Origin: CAVOEB01 sp965249645
Lineage (GTDB): Bacteria; Pseudomonadota; Alphaproteobacteria; UBA828; JAPUJA01
DNA: 64,000 nucleotides
NCBI GenBank assembly: GCA_965249645.1
Contig: CBDFML010000007.1
Coordinates: forward strand, 1-64,000
Direction of reading: 5' to 3'
Below are positions 33,417-41,699 of this stretch, piece by piece. Each line of letters begins with the position of its first letter. Position 1 is the stretch's first letter. The notes beneath the pieces were generated by a model. It searched no databases, was not told where the DNA came from, and saw only the letters and a program-made list of their open reading frames with translations. Position numbers and translations under genes: made by a program.

Positions 33417-34936
33417 AAGCTGCCGGCGAGCCAGCGCTGCATCGGGTTGCTCAACGGCGAGGCGTCGTATCCGGGCAAGGGCTGCGCCTCGGATATCACC
33501 TATTACTACATGGCCTTCGTGATGGCCGACGGCACCGTCCGCATGTCCGGTACCAACGGCGATCACCAACTCGCCATGGCGGGCAATGCCTACGACCCCC
33601 AGCACCTCCACTACCTGGTGTGGGACAACCGCACCAATGCCGACCATCCGGTCGCCGGGCGGCCCCGCTATGTGGTCGGCTCCTACAGCGCCGTCGCCAT
33701 GCTGACCGATGACGGCGACGTCGTCACCTGGGGCCATAACGGTCACGGCCAGCACGGCCGCGGCCATGCCACCACCAACGGTTATGCCCGCTCCATCGAT
33801 GCCACCGACATCGGCCGCGCCTCCGGTATTCCGAGACGGGACGTGGTCAAGCTCGACCTGGTGCGAGCGATATCGGCCGCGCCTCGGGTATCCCGGGCCG
33901 TGACATCACCAAACTCGACCTGGTGCGGGGCTCTCCGGCCAACTCGTCGTCCCTCCATGCGCTCTGCCGGGACGGCAGCCTGTGGGCCTGGGGCCATGGC
34001 TCTTACGGCAATCTCGGCCAGGGCGACACGAGCCACAGTTACAAGCCGGTGCGCTGCAGGAAGACCGGCGTTGTGCCGCTCGCCGACGTGATCGACTTCT
34101 GGCCCGGCCATGGCGGCTACCCGGCCTGCTTCGCGCTGACCCGCGACGGACGCTTAAGGGCCGTGGGCGCCAACAACTGGGGCAAGCTCGGCGTCGACGA
34201 CGGCACCACCGACAAGCACCTCTTCACCGAGGTGGCGGGCCTGCCGGGCGCGGCCGTGATCAGGAAGGTCGCGCCCTGCGGCTCATCCCGCGGTGCGGCC
34301 ACGGCCGTGCTCATGAAGAACGGCAGCATCTGGACCGCCGGTTATGGCGGCCAAGGGTTCCACGGCAACGGCGCCACTGATCATCGTCACCTCTTCGAGC
34401 AGCTGCCGCTGCCGGCCGGGGTGGCCGCCGCCACCGATCTCTGGGCCGGCGGCGAATACGCGCAACTCTGGTTCAACGGCGACGACGGCAACACCTATGC
34501 CTGCGGCTACAACGGCCAGGGCCAGCTCGGCATCGGCAACACCACCGGGGATATCACCGCGCCGACGAGGGTCGCCCTGCCCGAGGGCATGACGGCACAG
34601 ATGATCTCCACCGGCGGCGCCCTCGCCGCCGCCCATTACCATTCCACGGTCATGCTGGGCTCCGACGGCCGCGTCTACACCTGCGGCTATTACGGTCAGT
34701 ACGGCGCCTGGGGCGCCGGCCAGAGCGCGGCCCCGCTGCAATGGCCGCTGCCGGTCCCGCCGGAGCAGTGGGAGGCGGTCGAGGTGGTGGCCCACGGCTA
34801 CACCTCGGAGGCCGGCTTCTTCGTCCGCTCGGCCTGCGGCACCGTCTGGGCCGCGGGGCGCAATTACAACAACAAGCTCGGCGTCGAGGGCGGCGGTCAC
34901 TACCCGACGGTGATGGCCCGGGTCGAACTCTATTAG
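33417..34936 (+). pseudogene. RCC1-repeat propeller gene, second copy, 5' truncated and frameshifted
   Basis: The codons begin at LPASQRCIGLLNGEASY, equal to residue ~23 of the copy at 3592-5109, so the start is lost. After about 150 codons an imperfect 59-base repetition (33807-33865 and 33869-33927, with a 3-base linker) shifts the frame. The rest (33923-34936, GSPANSSSLHALCRDG to VMARVELY) is open. The middle differs from the left copy by about 15-20 % of residues; the last ~490 bases before WAAG look identical. The stop TAT-TAG is split from the next gene by IS1380. Confidence 0.82.
33807..33927 (+). repeat. imperfect 59-bp direct duplication within the RCC1 gene
   Basis: Both copies encode DIGRASGIP-RD--KLDLVR but differ at several bases, so this is not simple slippage. 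A join between two allelic RCC1 genes within a shared stretch would leave exactly this trace. The 62-base period disrupts the frame. Confidence 0.75.
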
Positions 34937-36536
34937 CCCGGATTATTCACGGCGCGCTGTGAGATGGTTGGTGAGCGTGGATTAACCTGTTGAGATTCCG
35001 TATGATTTTGGTGTTGAAGCCAGATCACGCGGCAACCGGAGAACCCAGCTCACCATGAACGAGACTATCCCCTATCTCCCCGGCCTGTCACCCGTGGCGG
35101 GCAAGGAATTGTGTGCCCGGTTCGACGGCGGGCGGCTGTCGTCGGACGGCGGCGTATTGCTGTTTCCCGGGATCGAGAGACGGCTCGGGATTGCCGACTT
35201 GCTGGCCTCCTGTGTGGCCGACGAGCGCGACCCTTCGAGCACGACCCACTCCTACGCCGACATGATCCGGGCCCGGCTGTTCGCCATCGCCTGTGGCTAC
35301 GAGGATTGCGACGACCTCGACGTCTTGCGCGTCGATCCGGCGTTCAAGCTGGCCTGTGGGCGCCTGCCCGAGAGCGGTCGCGATCTGATGAGCCAGCCGA
35401 CCCTGTCGCGCCTCGAGAACGCGCCGTCGTGGCGCGCGCTGGCGCGCATGGGGCTGTCGATGATCGATCTGTTCCTCGCAAGCTTCGAGCGTGTTCCCGC
35501 CCGCATCACCCTCGACATCGACGATACCGCCGATACCGTCCACGGCGGCCAGCAGCTGGCGCTGTTCAACGCCCATTACGACGCGTACTGCTTCCAGCCC
35601 ATCCACATCTTCGAGGCCGCCACGGGCAAGCCGGTGCTCTCGCTCTTGCGCCCCGGCAAGCGGCCCTCCGGAGAAGAGGCGGCCAAGATACTGAAACACG
35701 TCATCCGCCGCATCCGGCGCAACTGGCCCCGGGTCGAGATTACCGTGCGGGGCGATGGCCATTACGGCACGCCGGAGGTCATGGAACTGCTGGAAAGCCA
35801 GGGTTGCGGCTACATCTTCGGGCTGCCCGGCAACGCCCGGCTGAGCGAGATCGGCCAGCCCTGGTGCGAGGACGCGGCCGTGCGCCGCGCGCGCTCACGC
35901 AAGGACCGGGTGCGCCGCTTCTTCCGCACCGGCTACCAGGCCAAAAGCTGGTCGCGGATGCGCACCGTCATCGCCCGCGTCGAGGCCACGGCGAAAGGGT
36001 CCGACATACGCTTCATCGTCACCAACCTGAGCGGCCGCTCCAAGCTGCTCTATGAGAAGGTCTACTGCGCCCGCGGCCGGATGGAAAACATGATCAAGGA
36101 GATGAAGCTCTACACCAAGTCCGACCGCACGTCGTGCCACCGCTGGGAAGCCAACCAGTTCCGGCTGTTCCTGCACAGCGGCGCCTATTGGCTGCTGCAC
36201 CGGCTGCGCCAAGCCGCGCCCCGGAAATCCCTCTGGCGCAAGGCGACGTTCGAAACCATCTGCCGCGCCTTCCTCAAGATCGCCGTGCGCATCGAGGAGC
36301 TCAAATCCCGAGTCAGGATCGCCCTGCCGTCATTCTATCCATATCGGCCAGCCCTCGTCGCGATGGCCGGCTGCATCGCCGCTCGAGGCCCATGAGCGAG
36401 GCGGCATATGCCGACCGATGAACCCCGACCATCAACCCACAACCCCGTCCCGAAAACCCGACGCGAAAACCCGACGTCAACCCGGCCAATAACGCGCGCC
36501 TCGGGCAAATCCACCAGGCGTCATGAATAATTGCGG
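34937..36536 (+). mobile_element. IS1380-family element, copy 2 (1600 bp)
   Basis: Same ends and length as copy 1 but in the opposite orientation. The 4-bp duplication TTAG lies at 34933-34936 and 36537-36540. Insertion fell between the RCC1 stop codon and the ribosome site of the next gene. Joining the flanks gives CTATTAGGAGAGGCGC, which parallels the uninterrupted left prophage copy around 3580-3592. Confidence 0.96.
35055..36395 (+). CDS. IS1380-family transposase
   Basis: 446 residues, with the same DDE motifs as copy 1 (TLDIDDTADTVHGG, VRGDGHYGTPEVM). One visible residue differs: ICRAF here versus IRRAF in copy 1. Intact. Two near-identical copies in the window point to recent transposition. 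Confidence 0.95.
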   Translation: MNETIPYLPGLSPVAGKELCARFDGGRLSSDGGVLLFPGIERRLGIADLLASCVADERDPSSTTHSYADMIRARLFAIACGYEDCDDLDVLRVDPAFKLACGRLPESGRDLMSQPTLSRLENAPSWRALARMGLSMIDLFLASFERVPARITLDIDDTADTVHGGQQLALFNAHYDAYCFQPIHIFEAATGKPVLSLLRPGKRPSGEEAAKILKHVIRRIRRNWPRVEITVRGDGHYGTPEVMELLESQGCGYIFGLPGNARLSEIGQPWCEDAAVRRARSRKDRVRRFFRTGYQAKSWSRMRTVIARVEATAKGSDIRFIVTNLSGRSKLLYEKVYCARGRMENMIKEMKLYTKSDRTSCHRWEANQFRLFLHSGAYWLLHRLRQAAPRKSLWRKATFETICRAFLKIAVRIEELKSRVRIALPSFYPYRPALVAMAGCIAARGP

Positions 36537-36549
36537 TTAGGAGAGGCGC

Positions 36550-36987
36550 ATGCATCTCATCAGCTATGTGGAATCCGAGACCGGCACGCACTTCCTGCCG
36601 CCGACGAACTGGCCCGACGGCGCCTTCACCTGGCTCTGCCGCCTCGACGGCCGCCACTACGCCCGCGTCGCCTCGCTCGATTACGGCGAGCAGGACCCGG
36701 GCATCGATCTCACGACCCACGATCTCGCCGTCGACACCGATCTCGCCGGCAGGCTCGACGCGCTCGCCGTCGACCGCATCCAGGCGCGTATGCGCCGGGC
36801 CGAGCGCTACGCCCGCGAGATGCCGGTCGGCGATCAGCTCGACGCCGTCCTCAAGACCCTCGACAGCCTGCGCGAGGGCGGCGCCGCGCTGCCGGCCGAG
36901 ACGGAGGCGCTGATCGAACGCTGGCAAGGGATCAAGGCAGATCATCCCAAGCCTGAGCTGCTGCCCGCGCCGGCGGTGTCGGAGTAA
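36550..36987 (+). CDS. small phage tail-module protein (145 aa)
   Basis: The homologue of 3086-3580; the shared N-terminal part includes ISYVESETG, WPDGAFTWLCRLDGRHYAR and RMRRAERYAREMPVGDQLD. No catalytic motif is seen. TAGGAGAGG before the ATG survived the IS1380 insertion. It probably takes part in tail assembly; the C-terminus differs from its homologue. Confidence 0.75.
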   Translation: MHLISYVESETGTHFLPPTNWPDGAFTWLCRLDGRHYARVASLDYGEQDPGIDLTTHDLAVDTDLAGRLDALAVDRIQARMRRAERYAREMPVGDQLDAVLKTLDSLREGGAALPAETEALIERWQGIKADHPKPELLPAPAVSE

Positions 36988-36994
36988 GCCAAAG

Positions 36995-37537
36995 ATGCCC
37001 GATCCGGCCCTCGAGCAGGCGATCCGCGAGGCCTACGCCTCGGCGCCCGCCGACACCGTCATCCTGCACACCCTCGAGCTGCGCCATCCCGCCTTCGTCG
37101 ACGACGACGGCAGACCCACCGCCGTCCGGGTGGTGCGCGACCATGTCGATCTGAACGCCCGCCTCGAGGCCAATGCCCCGCTCGATGCGGGCGAGACGGT
37201 GCGGTTCGTGGCGTTGGCTTTCGAGTTGGAGCTGCCGCCGGTCGATACCGCGCCGGTACCCGAGATCGCCGTGACCCTGGACAATGTGAGCCGCGAGATC
37301 GTCCGCCACCTCGACGCCGCGGCGACCAGCCTCGAGCGCATCGAGGTCACCTACCGGCCCTATCTCTCGACCGACCTCGAGGGCCCGCAGATGGACCCGC
37401 CGATCACCCTCACGCTGACCGAGGTCGAGGTCGACGTGTTCCGCGCCACCGGCCGCGCGCGGATGCTCGACATCGGCAACAGGGCGTTTCCGGCCGAAAC
37501 CTATACCGCGAAGCGCTTCCCCGGGCTCACCCGCTAG
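36995..37537 (+). CDS. DUF1833 phage tail protein
   Basis: 180 residues, full length. TVILHTLELRHPAFVDDDG, FVALAFELELPPVD and the C-terminal RARMLDIGNRAFPAETYT are typical of DUF1833. These proteins lie just before the NlpC/P60 and tail-tip genes in lambda-like phages and are thought to be part of the distal tail. Coupled to the next gene, whose ATG follows the TAG directly. Confidence 0.85.
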   Translation: MPDPALEQAIREAYASAPADTVILHTLELRHPAFVDDDGRPTAVRVVRDHVDLNARLEANAPLDAGETVRFVALAFELELPPVDTAPVPEIAVTLDNVSREIVRHLDAAATSLERIEVTYRPYLSTDLEGPQMDPPITLTLTEVEVDVFRATGRARMLDIGNRAFPAETYTAKRFPGLTR

Positions 37538-37847
37538 ATGCACTGGGCAGAAGACCTGATCGGCCGCCCATGGGTCGCGGGCGGGCGCGGACCGGACGCG
37601 TTCGACTGCTGGGGCCTGGTGCGCTGGTGCTGGCGTGAGCGTTTCCGGATCAAGGTGCCGGAGATCCCGGTCGACGCGACGAGCTTGCGCGCCGTGCTCT
37701 CAGGCTTCCGCGACCACCCCGAACGGGAACGCTGGCGGCGTGCTCCACGCCGCCCGCGAGATCGGTGTCGTGTTCCAGAACGGGCGCGATCTCGCGACCC
37801 ACGGCTGGCGGATCGAGGGGTTCTATCGCTTCATGGGAGACGCCTGA
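37538..37847 (+). pseudogene. NlpC/P60-type tail peptidoglycan hydrolase with internal deletion
   Basis: The start MHWAEDLIGRPWVAGGRGPD with FDCWGLVRW contains the catalytic cysteine of the tail-associated NlpC/P60 family. After about 68 codons (DHPERERW) the frame breaks. The C-terminal part (GGVLHAAREIGVVFQNGRDL, then YRFMGDA) lies one base out of phase. The central region with the catalytic histidine is gone, so about 40 residues have been deleted. Such enzymes open the wall during DNA entry. Confidence 0.78.
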
Positions 37848-40150
37848 TGCCCGGCACCGTCGTCATGCTGCGTAACCCGTTCCGCCCGGAGCGGGACCGC
37901 GAAGTGATCGTCGTCGCCGAACCGCTCTCGATCCGTGAATGGCTCGGCGAGCAGGGCATCGACGAGTTCGAGTGCCCGACCATTTGTCTGCGCAACGGTT
38001 CGCCACTCCTGCGCGGCCGCTGGGACGAGACGCTCATCGGCGAGGACGACGTGGTGGTGTTCGTGCCGCTGCCCCAGGACGGCGGCGGTGGCGGCGGCAA
38101 GAACCCGCTCCGCACCATCCTCATGCTCGCCGTGATGGTCGCCGCACCCTATCTCGGCGGGCTCATCGCCGGCGCCATCGGCGTCACCTCCACGATCGGC
38201 ATCTCGCTGATCACCGCCGGCGTGGCGCTGGTCGGTACGACGCTGGTCAATGTCCTGCTGCCGCCGCCCAAGCCCGCCGCGCCCAGCTTCGGCAAGGGCG
38301 TGCCCTCGCCGAGCCCGACCTATTCGCTGACCGCCCAGGGCAACCAGGCGCGCCTCACCCAGCCGATCCCCGTGGTCTACGGCCGCCACCGGGTCTATCC
38401 CGATCTCGCCGCCACCCCCTGGGCCGAGTACGACGGCAACGAGCAATACCTGCATCAGCTGCACTGCATCGGCCAGGGCGAGCACGACCTCGAGCATATC
38501 CGCATCGAGGACACGCCGATCGCCTCCTTCGAGGAGATCGAGACCGAGACCGTGGCGCCGGGCGGCGCCGTCACCCTGTTCGAGACCGACGTGATTACCG
38601 CGCCCGAGATCGCCGGCCAGGAACTGATCGGGGCCAACGACCGCGAAGCGGGCGACGATGGCTGGATCGGTCCTTTCACCGCCAACCCGGCCGGCACCCG
38701 TGCGACGGAGATCGGCATCGACGTGGTGATGCCGCGCGGTCTCTATTACGCCAATGACGACGGCAGCTTCAGCGCCCGTACCGTCGACTGGGCGGTCGAG
38801 GCCCGCGCCGTCGATGACGAGGGTGCCGCCACCGGCGGCTGGATCGCGGTCGCCTCGGAGAGCGTGACCGCGGCCGAGAACACGCCGCAGCGCAGGAGCT
38901 ATCGCTACGCCCTCGATGCCGGGCGCTACGAGGTGAGGGTCAGGCGCACCAACGACAAGAGCGGCGATGCCCGCGCCGGCCACGAGATCCGCTGGGGCGG
39001 GCTCAAGGCCTTCCTCGAGGACACACCGGAATTCGGCGACGTGACCCTGCTCGCGGTGCGGATGCGCGCCACCGACAATCTCTCCCAGCGCTCGGCGCGC
39101 ATGATCAATTGCATTGTCACCCGCAAGCTGCCGGTGTGGGACCCCGCGGCCGGCTGGTCGGAACCTCGGGCCACGCGCTCGCTCGCCTCGGCCTTCGCCG
39201 ACGCCGCCAGGGCGCGCTACGGCGCCGGGCTCGACGACGCCCGCATCGATCTCGCGGCGCTCCATGCGCTCGATGCCGTCTGGCGGGCCCGCGGCGACCG
39301 CTTCGACGCCGTGTTCGACCAGGGCCTCACGGTCTGGGAGGCGCTCACCCGTATCGCCCGCTGCGGCCGCGCGCTGCCCTTCCTGCAGGGCGGGATCTTG
39401 CGGATCGCCCGCGATGCACCGCGCACCCTGTCGGTGGCGTTGTTCGGACCCCGCAACATCGTCAGGGGCAGCTTCCGCGTCCAATACGTCATGCCGGGTG
39501 AGGACACGGCGGATGCGGTGACGGTGACCTACTTCTCGGAGCGCACCTGGGCGCCCGACGATGTCGTCGCCGCCCTGCCGGACAGCGCCACCGAAGCCGC
39601 CGACAAGCCCGCCACGGTCGATCTGTTCGGCTGCACCGGCGCCGAGCAGGCGATGCGCGAGGGCCTCTACATGGCCGCCGCCAACCGCTATCGCCGGCGC
39701 ATCGTCACCTTCCGCACCGAGCTCGAAGGGTTGATCCCGACCTACGGCGATCTCATCGCCATCACCCACGACCCGCCGCGCTGGGGCCAGGGCGGCGAGG
39801 TGGTCGCCGTCGACGGCCGCACGCTGATTCTGAGCGAGCCGATCGAATGGAGCTCGGACACGGCCGAGCCGCCCGTTCACTACATCGCGCTTCGCCGCCG
39901 CGACGGGAGCTTGGGCGGGCCCTGGCCGGTCGAACCTGGTGCCGATGAGCGCACCGTCCTGCTGAGCGAGGACCCGGACCCCGTGCCCTACACCGGGGCC
40001 GACGAGGAGCGCACCCACTTCGCCTTCGGCCCCGGCGAGGCATGGGGTCTGCGAGGCCGGGTGATGGCCGTCCGACCCCGCGGCGAGCAGGTCGAGATCA
40101 CCGCCGTCGGCGAGGACGCCCGTGTCCACGAGGCCGACCGGGCCGCCTGA
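37847..40150 (+). CDS. phage tail tip / host-specificity protein J-like
   Basis: 767 residues from ATG 37847 (overlaps the previous stop). The N-terminal TipJ layout is: small domain, Gly-rich GGGGGGKN, long hydrophobic stretch (LRTILMLAVMVAAPYLGGLI onward), PPPKPAAPSF linker, then QARLTQPIPVVYGRHRVYP, the conserved start of the tip-attachment domain. Later parts contain SARMINCIVTRKLPVW. It forms the tail tip hub that contacts the host. Its length is less than that of lambda J (1132 aa), with the C-terminal receptor-binding domains short. Confidence 0.85.
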   Translation: MPGTVVMLRNPFRPERDREVIVVAEPLSIREWLGEQGIDEFECPTICLRNGSPLLRGRWDETLIGEDDVVVFVPLPQDGGGGGGKNPLRTILMLAVMVAAPYLGGLIAGAIGVTSTIGISLITAGVALVGTTLVNVLLPPPKPAAPSFGKGVPSPSPTYSLTAQGNQARLTQPIPVVYGRHRVYPDLAATPWAEYDGNEQYLHQLHCIGQGEHDLEHIRIEDTPIASFEEIETETVAPGGAVTLFETDVITAPEIAGQELIGANDREAGDDGWIGPFTANPAGTRATEIGIDVVMPRGLYYANDDGSFSARTVDWAVEARAVDDEGAATGGWIAVASESVTAAENTPQRRSYRYALDAGRYEVRVRRTNDKSGDARAGHEIRWGGLKAFLEDTPEFGDVTLLAVRMRATDNLSQRSARMINCIVTRKLPVWDPAAGWSEPRATRSLASAFADAARARYGAGLDDARIDLAALHALDAVWRARGDRFDAVFDQGLTVWEALTRIARCGRALPFLQGGILRIARDAPRTLSVALFGPRNIVRGSFRVQYVMPGEDTADAVTVTYFSERTWAPDDVVAALPDSATEAADKPATVDLFGCTGAEQAMREGLYMAAANRYRRRIVTFRTELEGLIPTYGDLIAITHDPPRWGQGGEVVAVDGRTLILSEPIEWSSDTAEPPVHYIALRRRDGSLGGPWPVEPGADERTVLLSEDPDPVPYTGADEERTHFAFGPGEAWGLRGRVMAVRPRGEQVEITAVGEDARVHEADRAA

Positions 40151-40246
40151 GCCGTCACCCACACCACGAAGAAGCCGGCCTGCCGTGACGGTCCGTCCTC
40201 CGGGACGGGTCTCTCGTCGCGGCGCTGCAACATCGGAGACATACCC

Positions 40247-40468
40247 GTGACCGAAACCCATCTCATCGAGATCGAGCGGGTGCGCTCGGAGGCGGCGCGG
40301 CACCTCGCGGAGCATGAGATTGCCTGCGAGCGGCGCTATGGCGAGCTCCAGGCCCAGCTCACCAAGATCGAGGCGCTCCACAACCGAAACACGCGCCTGC
40401 TCTACATCGTGCTCGGCGGCATGCTCGCCGTCGCCACCCGCGCCTTCTGGCCGGCGTTGTTCGGCTGA
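40247..40468 (+). CDS. small membrane protein, lysis-cassette accessory (XhlA-like)
   Basis: 73 residues from GTG 40247. An N-terminal coiled-coil helix (ERVRSEAARHLAEHEIACER) is followed by a single C-terminal membrane helix (LLYIVLGGMLAVATRAFWPA). This fits haemolysin XhlA-like proteins that accompany phage holins. Placed directly before the holin and lysozyme genes. The name rests on topology and position. Confidence 0.6.
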   Translation: MTETHLIEIERVRSEAARHLAEHEIACERRYGELQAQLTKIEALHNRNTRLLYIVLGGMLAVATRAFWPALFG

Positions 40469-40630
40469 GGCCGTTCGGCGGCTGACGCCGCTCTGACATC
40501 ACGCGCGGCCGCCCCGCGCCGCACCACCCCCCTCACACACCGATCCCACCGCCGGCCGGCCGGCTGTCGCCACCGGCGGTACGTCGGCGGCCGGAGTCGC
40601 TTTCACGTTCAACCCAATTGGAGGCTCACA

Positions 40631-41095
40631 ATGCTGACCCTGCTCGGCAGTCTGCTGGGATTCGCCACCAGCGCCATTCCCGACATCATGGCCATGTTCC
40701 GCAAGCGGGCGGACCGCAAGCACGAGCTTGCGGTGCTCGACCGCCAGATGGAGCAGATGCGGCTCGGCCACAACCAGCGCCTCGAGGAGATCGAGGTCAA
40801 CGCCGACATCGCCGAGAGCAACGCCCTCTACAAGCACGATGCGGCGCTGGGCGGCAGCAGCCGATGGGTGGACGGCCTCCGGGCCTCGGTCCGCCCGCTG
40901 ATCACCTACGCCTTCTTCATCCTGTTCGCCTCTGTCAAGGGCTCGGGCCTCTATCTCCTGATCGTGGTCGAGGGCCTGCTCATCGCCGAGGCCCTGCCGC
41001 GCATCTGGGATCCCGAGACGCAGGCGCTGTTCGCCGCCGTCATGAGCTTCTGGTTCGGCAATCGGACGCTCTCGAAGCTGCGAGAGCGGCGCTGA
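40631..41095 (+). CDS. holin of the GTA/3TM type
   Basis: 154 residues. An N-terminal hydrophobic helix (LLGSLLGFATSAIPDIM) precedes a charged coiled region, then two membrane segments around PLITYAFFILFASVKG and YLLIVVEGLLIAEAL, ending with FWFGNRTLSKLRERR. This matches the 3TM holin family near lysozymes in alphaproteobacterial phages and gene transfer agents. It permeabilises the inner membrane to release the endolysin. Confidence 0.8.
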   Translation: MLTLLGSLLGFATSAIPDIMAMFRKRADRKHELAVLDRQMEQMRLGHNQRLEEIEVNADIAESNALYKHDAALGGSSRWVDGLRASVRPLITYAFFILFASVKGSGLYLLIVVEGLLIAEALPRIWDPETQALFAAVMSFWFGNRTLSKLRERR

Positions 41096-41099
41096 GGCC

Positions 41100-41570
41100 A
41101 TGCGCCACCTCACCTGCGACGGCCTCGCGCTGATCAAGCGCTTCGAGGGGTTCGCGCCCGAGATCTACATCTGTCCGGGCGGATGGCCCACCATCGGTTA
41201 CGGTCATGTGGTGCGCGACGACGAGCGCGAGCGGTTTGCTGACGGCATCGACGAGGCGGAGGCCGAAGCGCTGCTACGCCGCGATGTGGAGGTCGCCGAG
41301 CGGGCCGTGCTGCGCCTCATCCGGGTGCCGCTCGAGGACGGCCGATTCGACGCTCTCTGCTCATTTGCCTTCAATCTCGGCACCGGTGCGCTACAGCGCT
41401 CGACGCTACGGCGCAAGGTCAACCGGGAGGAGCACAGCTCCGTGCCACCTGAGCTCCGGCGCTGGGTGTGGGCCGGTGGGCGCAAGCTCAAGGGGCTGGT
41501 GCGGCGGCGCGAGGCGGAGGCGGCGCTCTATGCGGAGGGCCGGAACCAGGCGAATACATCAAACGGCTGA
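41100..41570 (+). CDS. phage lysozyme (GH24 endolysin)
   Basis: 156 residues. The T4-lysozyme catalytic pattern E-x8-(D/C)-x5-T is present as E16 (KRFEGF), C25 and T31 (GGWPTIGYGH). The C-terminal lobe (FNLGTGALQRSTLRRKVN, RRWVWAGGRKLKGLVRRREAE) is normal. It cleaves peptidoglycan between MurNAc and GlcNAc. No signal peptide, so it depends on the holin five bases upstream. A decayed duplicate of the C-terminal half lies at 43210-43385. Confidence 0.92.
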   Translation: MRHLTCDGLALIKRFEGFAPEIYICPGGWPTIGYGHVVRDDERERFADGIDEAEAEALLRRDVEVAERAVLRLIRVPLEDGRFDALCSFAFNLGTGALQRSTLRRKVNREEHSSVPPELRRWVWAGGRKLKGLVRRREAEAALYAEGRNQANTSNG

Positions 41571-41699
41571 TGAGCGAGCAAGGCGCGTTGGAAGTTGCCG
41601 CCTCCTAATCGATAACCAAAGGCGTTGCGAGCCACAGGTCAATCCCAAGCGGTATCTAGACGACATTGCGCCCGTTCGCGCGAGCCCATGCAAATCGCA

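Larger units (their letters stand above)
14588..41570. mobile_element. defective lambda/GTA-like siphovirus prophage
   Basis: The order is early leftward genes (DUF3489, DUF7220, methyltransferase, MoxR) and then rightward antirestriction protein, ParB, terminases, portal, protease-capsid, connectors, tail tip, holin and lysozyme. It is interrupted by IS21 (15778-18346) and two IS1380 copies. Tail tube, assembly chaperone and tape-measure genes are absent, deleted near 33416. No integrase, repressor or attachment site was found. Boundaries are the outermost recognisable phage genes, not att sites. Confidence 0.85.

Noticed and set aside
33417..34936. Diversity-generating retroelement acting on the RCC1 gene
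   Set aside because: The two copies vary, but no reverse transcriptase, template repeat or adenine-biased substitution pattern is visible in the window.
37823..40381. 852-codon open frame antisense to the tail-tip gene
   Set aside because: The forward gene has unmistakable TipJ motifs and operon spacing. The reverse frame is a codon-bias shadow typical of GC-rich DNA.
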